Source: Acanthaster planci
Lineage: Eukaryota; Echinodermata; Asteroidea; Valvatida; Acanthasteridae
Assembly (NCBI RefSeq): GCF_001949145.1
Contig: NW_019091355.1
Coordinates: 5,738,699 to 5,802,698, forward strand
Length of the DNA: 64,000 bases
Direction of reading: 5' to 3'
Shown here: piece by piece, positions 21,361 to 33,700 of the stretch
Layout of the letters: every line of letters starts with the position of its first letter
Position numbering within the stretch: the first letter of the stretch is position 1
The notes under the pieces: generated by a model
The model's input: only the letters and a program-made list of their open reading frames with translations
Told to the model about the DNA's origin: nothing
The model's database searches: none
Made by a program: the position numbers and the translations under genes

Positions 21361-21760
21361 AAACATTGTCACCCTCACTTGGGTGCAGTAACTAGTTGTA
21401 ACGAGTTATTAATGACCGGGGTTTGTCCAGGTCACTGAAATCACCAAGGACGATCAAATTAACTTCAGGATGCTACGATTGGATAGAGTCTTTTGTTAAA
21501 AGGAGGCTTCCGTTGTTTCATCTTTTTGCTGACATTGGGATGGACTGTAGACAGTTGCAAGTAATACTGCAAGAATTTGAAAACCAAAAGGTACTATGTC
21601 AAACTGGCATGGTTTAGACACATCAATCTTAAATTTCGAAACTGTACAGAAGTTAAATTTTAATTTTTGTACATCCCATTGTCTTAAGTCTATAAATCGT
21701 TTGCAAAATGATGTATGAATGAAGCTACAGTACGAAGCTGTAGTGCACTCACAAGAACGG
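21361..21760. other. Spacer between LINE and MITE
   Basis: I see no recognisable gene or repeat here. Confidence 0.4.
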
Positions 21761-21765
21761 CTGAG

Positions 21766-22116
21766 GCATACTTGCTAACTCTACCGCTTTGGGCGGTAGA
21801 CTACTGCTTTTCGTGCATTTTAACCATCTCCCGACTTTCTGCTAAAAGCTACTGCTTCTGATTATTTTTGTATTCAATTTACACCTGTGTCTCTGAAGTT
21901 CCACTTGTGAAACTTTTACATAATTAGCTACTTTGAAAACTGTGCTTACATTGTGAGAGAATGTGCTAAATTTGTTCTCAAAATTACACATTTTCCTGCT
22001 CTGGAAGCCTCCCAGCCCCTACCCCCGCTTGGTCGCTCTGCACCCTAGCATCTTTCCCTTCGAACTACTGACGAACATACCACTTTTTCGGTTTTCATCA
22101 GTGTTGGTAAGTATGC
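21766..22116. mobile_element. MITE-like element with TACTTGC(C)AAC ends
   Basis: The left end GCATACTTGCTAAC (about 21766) and the right end GTTGGTAAGTATGC (about 22103-22116) are inverted copies. Beside the left end is the motif CTACCGCTTTGGGCGGTAG. About 350 bp, non-coding. Confidence 0.6.
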
Positions 22117-22463
22117 TGAGGCCTTGTCCAAAATGGGCTTTCAGAGTTACGGCCTTTACTATTGCGAACCTGTCTTTTTCACTTCCTATGGGCAAAGGCC
22201 TAGATGGCTAGATGCAGACGATTTGGATGCAGTCTGAGCACTCTCCGATCACCTTTTCGTCAAACAACTTTTTTTCCCAAAGAAATTGAATTTGGAATTT
22301 TAACATTTTTACACGTAGAAGAGTTAAGTCCTTTTGAGGGTGAAACTTTTTACTAACTTGGTCGAAGTGTACACTGTACTATCTTTGAGCTTTTTTTGTT
22401 ACCAATAGGGGTCGAACGATTGCTGTCTAATGATATTAAATTTTCCCCCTTCTTAAATATATT

Positions 22464-22686
22464 CGCTGCAAAAACTTGGGTGTTAAATCCCCCCTGGACT
22501 ACACCAACACTTTTCACTGGTGTTAAAAATTGTAGTGTTATTTGGTGTTACTTTTACCACCTTCAAGTGTACTGTAACATTTATAGGTGTGCAAAGTAAC
22601 ACCAGTGGTGTTATATTAACACCCTATGGTGTGTTCATCTGATAACACCAAAAAGTGTTGATTTTAACACCACAGATTTTGCAGTG
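22464..22686. mobile_element. MITE-like element with CTGCAAAA ends and repeated GGTGTTA
   Basis: The ends CGCTGCAAAAACTTGGGTGT and, inverted, AACACCACAGATTTTGCAGTG form an approximately 22-bp TIR. The interior contains many GGTGTTA/TAACACC words, including the symmetrical TAACACCAGTGGTGTTA at 22597-22613. Non-autonomous. Confidence 0.72.
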
Positions 22687-25600
22687 TTTGGTATGTTCTA
22701 CAATAATCAAGATGTTAAGTTATTTCCTGATATAGTGAGGGTGTTATTATGCCAGTCAATGTTAAGACCGGCAGCATATTCCGGAAACGTACAGGTGCCC
22801 TCTACGTGCACAAGAGAAAAAAAGGGCACCGGGGTTAATTTTTTGTTTGTTTTATTCAACAGCATCCTTTTTTTTTAAAGCTGACAAGTAAATATTTTCC
22901 AGGGTCTTTAATAAAGAAATGCCAATATAAAAACCTGCTATTACTTTGGTCCTTTATCATTGGAAGCGAGATGCGTATAACAGTACTACAGTAGATGTAT
23001 ATGTACTATGTAATATGACATTTTATAATGCTAAAACAAGGCACCCTCGGAAGGCAAAAGATAATGTGGAATGCGTATGCGTACAAGGGGGAGGGGTTGG
23101 AGCCACTGTGTACGCCATGCGTACGGGAGGGGGTCTGAAAAGTCGACATTACGGTGTGTATAGGGACGGCCCCATACTGTATGACCTTTCTGATGCATGG
23201 GCTACATTGGGGGCTTTTTATACGCTTTGGGAGGAAGAGAAATTTATAAAGGCAAAAACAAAATCGACTCTCAGTACTTTAATTTAAGAAAAACAATTTT
23301 GGCACCGTTTTTCTGGAGGGGACATGGGCCCCTTTGACCCGTATGGGATGCGCCCCAGCTAGCTAGATGCGTTTGGTGGATGTGCGCTATTGCTCAATCG
23401 TGTTGAATCTCCGATCTGAGTTTACGACGCCTAATTCAACAATAAGATCACTAAAAGACATGGTGATGCAAGGTGGCTGCAGTGGCCGGGACCGACAGAA
23501 TGTATGTATGTAGGTAGCTATAAGCTTAAGGATGACACAGCGCGATGACACACTGTTTAAGCGGTACCCAAAACAGTCATGTTTGAAACTGGATTATGTT
23601 TGGATCATGTATACTTGAGTCATACGGGTAGGCCTAATCACATGAACACACAGATGGGCGTAGCGAAGGCATTGGGGGGGGGGCTTGTGCCACTGTCAAT
23701 TTGCCAACTTGCCTTTACTTGGCCTACTTGTTCGCCAACCTTGTGTTGTATAAAGCAAATCCGTTGTACGCTACGTTTTGTGCTTCGGGGGAAATGCCAA
23801 TGACCAACTTATATCGTTTATGTACCAACTTTGGATTCATTTGCCGATCAAAGCTCTATTTGACGACTCGAATTAATTATTGGGGGTGCCGCCCCCCTCA
23901 CACACACCGACGTACACCGGTCGCTGACGCGCTTAGGTGTAAGGTACGGTGTACATAGAATAATTATGTTTGCATGTATTATAATGTTTTATGTAATACT
24001 CAAATGTAAAAATATTCCACTGCGGAGCTTACACATAATACATGCCAAGCTGCACGGTTGTTTCCTTTGATTTTTGTTTCGTGTTGCCAAACGTATGTGA
24101 ATGATTTATTTTGCCTGAAAAACGTTGCTGCAGCAGTAAATAAACTTCTAAAACCAATTACAGCAACTGAAGAATTAATCAGGAACTTAACTGTTGTGGA
24201 AAATATTACAAATTATCGACATGTTCATGTTAGTGGTCAGTGCTTGTCACAGCGTATAACATTGTTGGAATCCTTCCTGGGGGATTTCAGACTGACAGAT
24301 AAATTAACTTGTAAGACGCACTAAGTATACAGTGTTTATGAATACACGTCAGGTAAAGGCACTTTGAAAAACCAGTAATTAAAATTAACATCTCTCCGAC
24401 GTAAAGTACGTCTCGAAACAATCTCGCTTTTCTTGATTTTTCTCAAAGCAGTGAATTCACTAAATGAAACCAGTCCGCGGAATGATGCAACAAAGTTCAT
24501 GACAATTCCCCAAATTGGCCGATTTTGACCAATTGCACTACATTTAACTTCAATTTTGACGTGTGTTTTGAGAACCAGAAAGACTTTCATTTTTTCCTGA
24601 TTTGTTGAAGTGAGGGTGTTTATCACGATTGTCTATGACAACTTATTTTAATACAGGTCTGTGGATCCATACACGCAAGCACTTTGCTTGTTTTGGACCA
24701 CCATCGAACCTTAAGGCCCTCCAGGTGGAACAACGAAATATTGGAAGGGCGCCCCCTTTTGCGAAAGTCCGAAAGCTTAAGACACGCTGTTGTGAATTTC
24801 AGTCGAAATTGAGTCCGTTGTATTGATGCTTAGAAACTGTTTTCACTCGAAACACAACTTCGACGAACTTTTTGCAAAACTAAGAAACTTGTCGTACATT
24901 ATCAAGTGTACGACTATAGACGGCGTTATGATACATGTACTTAATACAATGGGAGCAGGTAAGTGAGCTGCAAAGAAATATTTGGAGAGGGCAATCAAAA
25001 AGGTCTCCCTAGTTATTTCAAAACATTGAGCGAGTGCAGCACATGCGGAGATGAATGATTTAGAGGCTGTAATACAAGTTAATTTATCAAACCGTTTCTG
25101 GATAAGTTGGCTTTGACTGGAAATACTGCGCCCCACATACGGTAGCTGTTAAATAGCTTGAGGATTTTGCCATGTTATCGCCGGACACGCATGGTATGGT
25201 AGGATTATAGACCGTGTCTGTAACACTTGGCTGCGCGGCTTTGAATTCCGGACAAATCTGTGCCTGTAGCTGCAGTCAGTTCTCATACACTTGAGCGTGA
25301 TTTCAAACCGCAGTCGAGTTATCCGTACATGGTCATATAGAAAAAAAAATGTCAGGAGGAGGTAGATAAACTTTGGGCCGGGTGCGGTGCTTACGGTCCC
25401 CCGATAGCAGCCGCACAGGGTCAACTTCAACCTTTGGGCAATTTTTTTCTGGTGGCAGGATTGGTTTTGTACACAGTATCGGGGAAGATCGACAAGTGGT
25501 CGAAAATACTCGTCGCTAGAACTTGCCCAAGTTTGAAGGGCGTCTCGCTTTCATCTCCCTTGCTCCGAAGCTTGGATCAAGATTGATTATAGTATCCTAT

Positions 25601-27000
25601 TCGTCAAGTTGGGTTTAACCATGGATGAAGGTTGGCTTTTTTCCAATAAAAAGTGAAACACGCAACCAGGCCACTTTAGTCTTCATGTAATGTGAGGCAA
25701 TTAGCAGGGACAGTTCTGCCGGGGGGGGGCTGGAGGGGCTTCAACCCCCCCCCCCTGCAAAAATAAAAAGAAAAGAAAAAAGGGTGGAAAATATTGGATT
25801 CGTAGTAGAGACAGTTAAAAGGTGACGTCACGTTCGATGGGTCCAGCCCCCCCGGCCTTACTGAAGCCGCGTCCAAATTAGCTTTGGTAACTTGCTTGAA
25901 CCGCTACATGTGGGTTCCATGGTACAGGCACATGCCATGTAACAAGCTTTACTGGAGGGCCAGCTGTCATTGTCAATCTCTGCTATGCCAACTCTGTGTA
26001 CAGCTAGACTTTTGTCACGTCTACTTTCATCTTCTCACATTTGGCAACTTAGTCTATTCTTTGTTAAAATCTCCGTCAGAAGTCGATAACGACAAGCCCG
26101 ATAAATCATGTAAATCTCAGAAAACATGTATCCGGGCGTAGCTCACAGCACACTTGAAATTTGCGTGACCTGACAAACATGCCATTCCTATTAAGCGCCT
26201 TGAATGAAGGCCACAAGGCGACGGCAAGAACCGCGCCGGATGACCACGTAAGCAACGTGCTTCCAGGATGCCCTGCATAACAGTCAACCAGCTACTGAGC
26301 TACTGACTGTGACCGGTCCCCATGCCCAGTTGGCAAACAGATCGCCAACGCTGAGCCTAGAGCATGCTCCCAGATCTTCATCTCCCTAGCTTTGACGACA
26401 GGACACTCTCCTCCCCCCATAACGTCCCTGGAAGCTCCACACAACCCCTCTACATGAAGTGCTGACCGATCTGTCTTGACAAGTCGGCTTTTGCAAGCTT
26501 TGTCCGAGCATGGAGGAATAAGTCCGAGTTTGCATTTTAACCAGTCACAGTCAACCAGATCACAGTACAGCGTACTCCAAATAAATTACATATCCGGCTT
26601 GCACTGAACACAGCAGTAAGAGTTAGTCAAGCACCAAAGCGGTAGCCTAGACCTAGAGAGTAGCGTCACTGGAAAGTGTGGATGAATCGAGCACTGACTG
26701 TTTGAGGATTAAAGCTTGTGGCGTCTGCAGATCAACTTGGTGATAAAAAGCCCCATGACTGAGTGGTGGAAGGTGCTAAGCCGTATTCAGAGTGAAACCC
26801 CACCGAGGACAAACACTTCGTACCTGTGTCAATTGCCACACGACCGGCTGACTGGTTTGACTGACAGTTGGAAGAGATTGTATCAGGCAACTTGATGGCT
26901 TTTCATATTGAAACGGCCATGACGGCTCCACTCTTTTAATCCCAAGGACACACAGGCCAAAGCCACTGTAGCGCAAATTACTTCAACCACAAATTAATGC
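22687..27000. other. Repeat-rich spacer, no gene assigned
   Basis: It contains several G or C homopolymer runs (for example near 23675, 25721 and 25745), a CpG-rich stretch near 23890-23940, and an inverted G/C-run structure at about 25700-25870. One open frame near 24058-24324 looks moderately protein-like but matches nothing I know. No exon could be confirmed. Confidence 0.45.
25705..25868. repeat. Inverted repeat built on G-run/C-run ends
   Basis: The left part reads CAGTTCTGCC, a run of nine G, then CTGGA. The right part read inverted gives CAGTAAGGCC, a run of G, then CTGGA. An additional C-run (25745-25755) can pair with the first G-run. TGACGTCA lies inside at 25823-25830. Probably a decayed foldback element. 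Confidence 0.5.
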
Positions 27001-27520
27001 TACCCGGAAAACACTAGCCTTCGTTTCTTGTTTCTTCAGAGCCTCTTCAACATACATCGGACATATAGGTGCAGATGGTTTGCTCCAATCACTGCTGTTG
27101 ATGGTCAAGATAATGAACAACGCTGCCGTTGCCTCTCGCCGTCTCAGTTTTGCGCAAAGCCCAGATCACCTGTGTGTCATGTGACGGAGCCCTGCCTGCA
27201 CGCGCTGTCTGCACTTTCACCGTCTATTAGCCATACACCAGCCTCAGCAGTTGGGGAGATATAAGATCGCATTCCACTGGAGCATCGTAAAACTTCACAA
27301 CGCGGGGCTAGCGGCTTATCATCCAGCCAGCCGGACAGTCCACCAGGAGACCGCCGGGAGTTTTGTTTCTATTCTATTTGCAGTAATTGTCCCTGTGGAG
27401 TTGTCATTCTAAAGTGAAGTCTGCCCATTCACTCCAAGCCTCGTAGAAAGTGCACATCTAACTTACATCTCACCGCTGCGTTTGACTTGACTTATCATTA
27501 TCAGCATCACCACTAGAATT
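27000..27520 (+). promoter_or_regulatory. BMP1/tolloid promoter and 5' UTR
   Basis: This is GC-richer sequence upstream of the BMP1 ATG. It has a TATA-like TATAAG at 27260-27265, which would place transcription start near 27290 and leave a 5' UTR of about 230 nt. A symmetrical TTTGCGCAAA (27148-27157), resembling an E2F half-site pair, lies about 110 bp upstream of that. All of this is motif-based inference. Confidence 0.45.
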
Positions 27521-27755
27521 ATGGTGGGCCTAGGGGTGCAAAACCTGAATCTGCACGACCGGGGGTTTGCCCTCTGCATGTGTTTACTTCCCTGTTTGAT
27601 CCTGTTGGTCCTACACGTTCACTTGGGTTCTGCTCACGATCCTAAAGATGGGATGAAGTTGTTCCGTCGCCATCATATTGAAGGCAAAGCAGAGGACGAA
27701 CCAATCTTCTGGGAATCAAGCTTCACCGAAGAGTTTGCCGATCCATGTAAAGCTG
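27521..27755 (+). CDS. BMP1: BMP1 exon 1: signal peptide and start of propeptide
   Basis: There are 78 codons plus one base, with donor GCTG|GTGAGA. The first ATG opens MVGLGVQN, followed by a leucine/cysteine-rich hydrophobic core ([20 protein letters not shown]). The exon ends in DPCKA, the motif that in human BMP1 precedes FLGDIAL, which matches the split here. Confidence 0.92.
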
Positions 27756-30700
27756 GTGAGAATTCCAAAATTGTGGTTTTGAGGGTTTGAGCATACGTGG
27801 GTAAAACTACTCTGTAAATCTTTTTATGAACCCACGTTTATACCACGACAAGTTTATTGAAATTCGTTTAAACCATGACATACTTATTGAAATGCATTTA
27901 GGAATATGTTTAAATGCGCCAAGGTTGTGAAATCCGCTTAGCAGTTAAACACATTCCTGAACGCAATTCAATAAACATGTCTTGGATTAAACACGTTAAA
28001 AAAGTGGGTACAAAAAGTGTTTAGAAATGTGTTCAAACTTAAAGCGCCTTTTTATTGTGTATGAAAAACCAATCTCAATACATGTAAAACAAAGGATTTT
28101 CAGAAAGTTCATTCATCATTTCTCCATGTAGTCTGACGTGTTTAACCTAAAATCTCGTATAATTTTTGTGGTTGGGTCAGTGGTCACAAAGTTGATTCGA
28201 CAGATGCCATACGATAAATATGAATTAAGTTAAGCGACAAGATCTCGTCCAGTTTGGTTACGATTTAGGAAACTGGTTTCACAGAGGACATTGAGGGCAA
28301 GACTTACCTAAATATTTATACCGTCGATATATGTACGGTGTTGACAAACTCATGTGACAAAAGACAGCGCGTATAGCGAAAACAAGTGCAAGATATCAAG
28401 GCAAAATTATTTCAAGAGTGATGATCTGAGTGATAGCGATAAAACTGAAATGATTTCCATGACTGTGCCTAGCCTATGGACCGTCATGGCCATAATTAAT
28501 GCATAAGTTTACAACAGGCGAGCTCAAATTAAACTTGGAGAAGTTAACTGAAGGCTTGAACTTTCAGCGTCGTAACTTTTCTCACCTGCAGCAGGGCGAC
28601 TTTTATTATATAAATAAATAGATGATTCAAGTATGCGAATCTTTATTTTTAAAGCTGTACCGGTGAGTTCTTAGCCTTCTGAATTTATGATGCCCGTAAA
28701 TATTTCCCGCGACACTGCTTTGACAAACAGGTTTAATATCAAACTGAAGAAAATAGCCTACATGAACATGGGTAATGCAGCCAACATTTTCCGAGTATAC
28801 CGACACAAACCCAGGGCGTAAAGTCGTTGCTTGCTAAACGCACCTTTTAATTTTACAATGTGTTTTGGGGGTATTTTAAGTCGCAAAAGATTCCTTTTGC
28901 GACTTAAAATACCCCATGCGCCATAGATTGCGGTACATTTTCAGGCATTCGGCAAAAAATTCGAATGAACAGTTTTTATTATGGGCAGATAGTAGATGTA
29001 AGAGAAAACTGTCTTATAAGAAATTAATCGCCTAGCTTGCAAACTAATGTGCCAGGACGTGAAGGTAACTGTGACTTCGGAGGTCAAGAGGAACTCTGTC
29101 AACTATTTCCGGTTGTCTGGTAGACCTGTAACCTCGTTTGTCGTGACTTCTGGCAACATTGACATCAGTCACTCGAGGCAACGAGCACAGGAGTTGGGGT
29201 GGAAGGCGATTGATCTATGGGCCGATTAATTTCAACACTATGGTTCGTCTGGGCATAGACCGATGTGCTCCAAGCAACTAGTTGGCTCCACTTGGGGCGC
29301 TCTCCTTGCTCTCTTTAGTTCAAACTTTGTCCACGCTGTGAGACTATTATGTGGTCTTTATCAGCACTTAAATTTAAATACCCTGATGGAAAACAACGTG
29401 GTTATAACTTCTGTTCAATTTTTAGCACTATTTCTGGTCAGCCGTCTCGGTAATTGAACCAATGTTGGCAGCACAATTTGCGCAATTACGCTTTTGAGGG
29501 ACATCTTGACACTGACATAGGCCTACGTGTCGTTGACTTCAACACGATTTGCAATCCTGTAAAACCCAATATCGCGAAGGCGCCCGGCAAATATGTGTGT
29601 GAGAGGAATAAGGTTGGATTTGATCGTTTAAAATGGCGTTTCTTAAACATTGAACGCTGAAATTCAGAGCCTTTGCCATAGAATATCAACCTCACACTTC
29701 GTTTAAACGGTATTTTGTATGCTCAGAGTTAGACGTGCTATTCACAACATGCGCTCGAATTCGTTGCTCATGGAGCCCATTTAGACGAGGACTATATGAC
29801 CAACACCACATTCCAGATACATTCCCCGTGAAAATAAAAAATGACTTAGATAATTAATGGAGTAAATTACACCGGATGATGCATTTGTAGATAAGCTTGT
29901 ATGCGAAGTCATTAACTATTATCAAACAAGAGTATCATTGTGTTTGACTATTTGACCCATGTTGTGAAGTTTCTGTACAGAAGATCCCAACGGTTGTTCA
30001 AATTATTTCGTGAACGTTGTCATAGATCACCTCAAAGTCTTACGTGCGACCCCCCCCCCATTTCCCCTTGACCCATTCAACATGTGCACATTAGGCCTTG
30101 TGTAATGCCTTTGAGTTTAAACTACCAAGTTTTTCTTGGTAGCATTATGACTGCGGAGTTGTCAGGGAACGCTGGGGTTTTGACCTTCAAAGTCCACATT
30201 ATGGCCCTCACATGGGGATGATAGATGCAAGAATGAAAAGGTCTTCTACCTCAGGGTTTCGAATGAGTTTATTGCCTGACAAACGGTGATGTATGCCGCT
30301 TTGGGCTTTTAAACGGATTGATAAAAATGCACAGACTTCCCTTTACTTTTTGAACTTGAAGTTTGGTATTATGACTTTGTTGGGTACTGTTTTCCTTCAG
30401 AGGTGAGGGTTAACAAGGAAGGTTGTTGATGGAAGTTCTACCAGCGTCAGTTTTACCGTCAGTTGCGGAGCCAGGCTCTGATTGGTCAAGCCTCGACGAC
30501 AACTAAAAAAAAACCAAAAAGCTTAACTTATCTGACAGGACCACCGATACCAGATACAGAGCAAACCCACACGCGTATACACGCCCATGCTGGCACTATT
30601 ATGGCAGTTGTGGAGACTACGTTTTAATTGTATTACAGGAATATATTCGTAACTTATGGGGACTACCCTATGTTCCAATCAATTATCCCCCAAGGTGGGG

Positions 30701-33700
30701 CCGGTTTGAATACACTAAAAAGTGTTCTCTTGACCCCTGAATCCCCCCAACTAACGAAAACTGTCTTTCAGTGGAAATACATGTTAACACAGCAGCACGA
30801 TCCCCGGTTGTCCAGCCATCTTATGATCCCCGCCTCGACTTTTCCAAACATCTTGGCGGGATAACTATTTCGGGACATATCAGTACTGTATCACCGCCTC
30901 TGCTATGATGGATCTTATTCTCTTTAAATGCTTGCTTTATGAAATAAAAACTGTCGACAAAGTACTTGTAGGCTAACGATAATTCTACCAGATACCGAGT
31001 TCCACTCTGAAAATACACAGTACAAATTCCTCCCTCAGTGCCCCTAAAGAGCATTTCAAGGCCAACAAAATTCTGTCGACAAATACCGGTTACTTCAACT
31101 AAGAATAACATTTGTGGAACTAATTTCATAGTATATAGGTTGATTAAGTCTAAGGTCATTCACAACATTGTTCATATGGCATGCCACCTGCAAGTTGTCA
31201 GACACCTTCTCGGAATCTCAGTAAGTTGTTGGACCACGTGGCCAAAGCAGTTTAATCACATGACTTAAACCCAAGTGTCACATGACCTCGTTTTCTCTGG
31301 TTCGTCGTTTCGGACGCGACGGGCGGTTGCGGATTTTGAAGTCCAGCGATTCCACTTCCAGAAACCGAACTTTGCACCAGAATGGATTAATCGGACATTC
31401 TCTTAGCCTTCTCTTTTGTTGGTGGGTGTTGTAATAGAGCCTGAAAGTAAAAGGTCACGCAGCCAGCTTCCGGAACCCTCGCCTCGCGCGGTCCGCCTGT
31501 TGGGCCATCACGTTCAATAATTTTTGGAAGAATAACTCCCAACTGAAACCACCCCATGAAACACTAATGTTGGAATTTTACCGTTGTCTTCCCCAAGTAA
31601 TACTTACGAAAGTCATCTGGACATGGGTAAAAGACAAATTTCATTAACGACCTTTCACGACCGGCAATATTGTACCTAGGTCTCCTTGAATTGTTCATGC
31701 ACGTTTGTTTTCACTCCCCGTGCTTACGTGAAAACGAGATTGTACAGCGTTACAAAGATTTGCCTACCTGCAGTCGATGGGTTCCAGATTCTGTTGAATT
31801 GACATTAAAAAATAGATAAGAGATCAGAATCTTTCGCCAAAACAGATTATTGCTTTAACTTTATTACCTTATAAATTAAAAAAGACAAATATTTTGGTCT
31901 GTTTTACAGACAGACTACCATAAAATTTCAAACTGTAAATGTTCATCTGCGTACGAGATTGCCGCACTGGACTGTTCTTCATGTATTTTAGATTTTGGGA
32001 AGTGATGGGTCAATTTTTGACAGGATATTTCTCTTTTAGGTTAGGTAATTTTTCATTCTCTATAAATTGATACACCAGCAAATATTTTCCCAAACCCTTT
32101 TTCCGAGTTGGGTTTTATTAAGAAGTAACTGAATGAAAAAAACATTACAGATTCTAATATTTGCATGTTATTTTTCCTGTCCAAAGGTTTCGGAAGTGCA
32201 CCATTGGGGTAAACTTTAAAACTGTTTGGTACATACATGAAATCATGCACTTAACTTCTCATGAGAATATAACATAATATTTAAAAGGTTACATTCAGTC
32301 CTAAGTACGGTAGGCCTACAGTACCTTCAAAAATTAAAACTACCAGTAGGCCTAGTTAACATTTTGGTTAATGAGTAGGCCAACTCAGTGTACAGTGCTT
32401 ATGTCACTGAGGAGACGGTCAACGAACACCAAACCTGACCACAGCCAGTTGTGTACTGCGATCGTCGTTTCAAACGTTAGCAGCACCTTTTAACAATCAA
32501 TTTGTGATGATATTTAGTTCATTATTTGGGTCACATGGGTCAGCAGTTCCAAGATTTCGTTGTCAGGCTTCTATTAAATTTTATTGGGCCAGCATATGCG
32601 TACATCAGTACGCAAGCCACAGTAAGCGAATGCGAGCAACTCTGCGTTGCATGCAGTTGTAATTGCTAGGCACCAGCCACTGTAACCGCGACCGTTAGAT
32701 ATAACCCATGGATCTCTGAATCTGGTAGTTTGTGAAGAGAATTGAAAGCCCTCTAAGTTACCACCACGTTTTGGGTGTTCTGTGTTTTGTTGTTATTTGA
32801 TTCTGCATCATCATGGCTATTCTTCCAAAATGTACAATTTCATTGTCACTGTTTTCATGAATGAACAGGAGTTTCAAATTTTTCTTTTCATTTAAATTTG
32901 TCCTCTTCTTCACCACTTTACATTTAAAAGATCAGTGTCTTAATTACATGAACGATGCAAAGGCCAGTGTAGGCCTATCAACAATTGCATGGGCACTTTC
33001 ACAGATGGCAACACAGACACAAACAATACTATCTCCTGAATGAGCACAAATCATGAGCATGGAAAAGCATAAAATTGCAGGTCAGCTATAGTTAACACTT
33101 TCACTAGTTAATAAAGGGACAAGCATCTTTGATTCATTCTCAGCTGTGTACACATGAATATGATTATTGATGAATACTTATTGCAGAATATAGTAAAGAA
33201 CTGTGTTATAGATCAGCTCAGATTTTCAGTGTCAAAAGGAAGGGCATCATTATCAATTTATTTTTAGCAAATTAATTTCATTCAGAGTTAATCAGATGTG
33301 GTAGCCAGAGACTGTCATTTTGAATGTATGTGGAATGTGGAGGTCACTGTGTAAAAAACAAGCATACTACCAGGCCCCCAAAAGTTTTTAAGTTCCCATC
33401 ATCCTGTTTTCACTTTATACTCTGAACATGTAAGTGATTACGTACCTCTTATTTGGCTGTTCATTACATAGAATTGTACAACTGGGTCTTTACTGAAATA
33501 TAACATAAATACACTTTTAAGTATTTTCTGGTGTTGGTTATGAAAATGATTAAATACCATATGTTGTGCTTATTTTAACATAGATGGTTTCCTTGGAGAT
33601 ATTGCCCTGACAGAGGAGGATTACCAACGAGAAGTCCGACGATACAAACAGAGTCAAGGAATCCAGAAGAAAACAAAGGATCACCAGAACATCCAATCCG

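Larger units (their letters stand above)
27756..33583 (+). other. BMP1 intron 1
   Basis: This 5828-bp intron contains the foldback at 27819-28017, a perfect 22-bp inverted repeat at 28868-28915, a C-run near 30051 and a short hairpin at 30122-30143. I found no nested gene. Confidence 0.75.
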
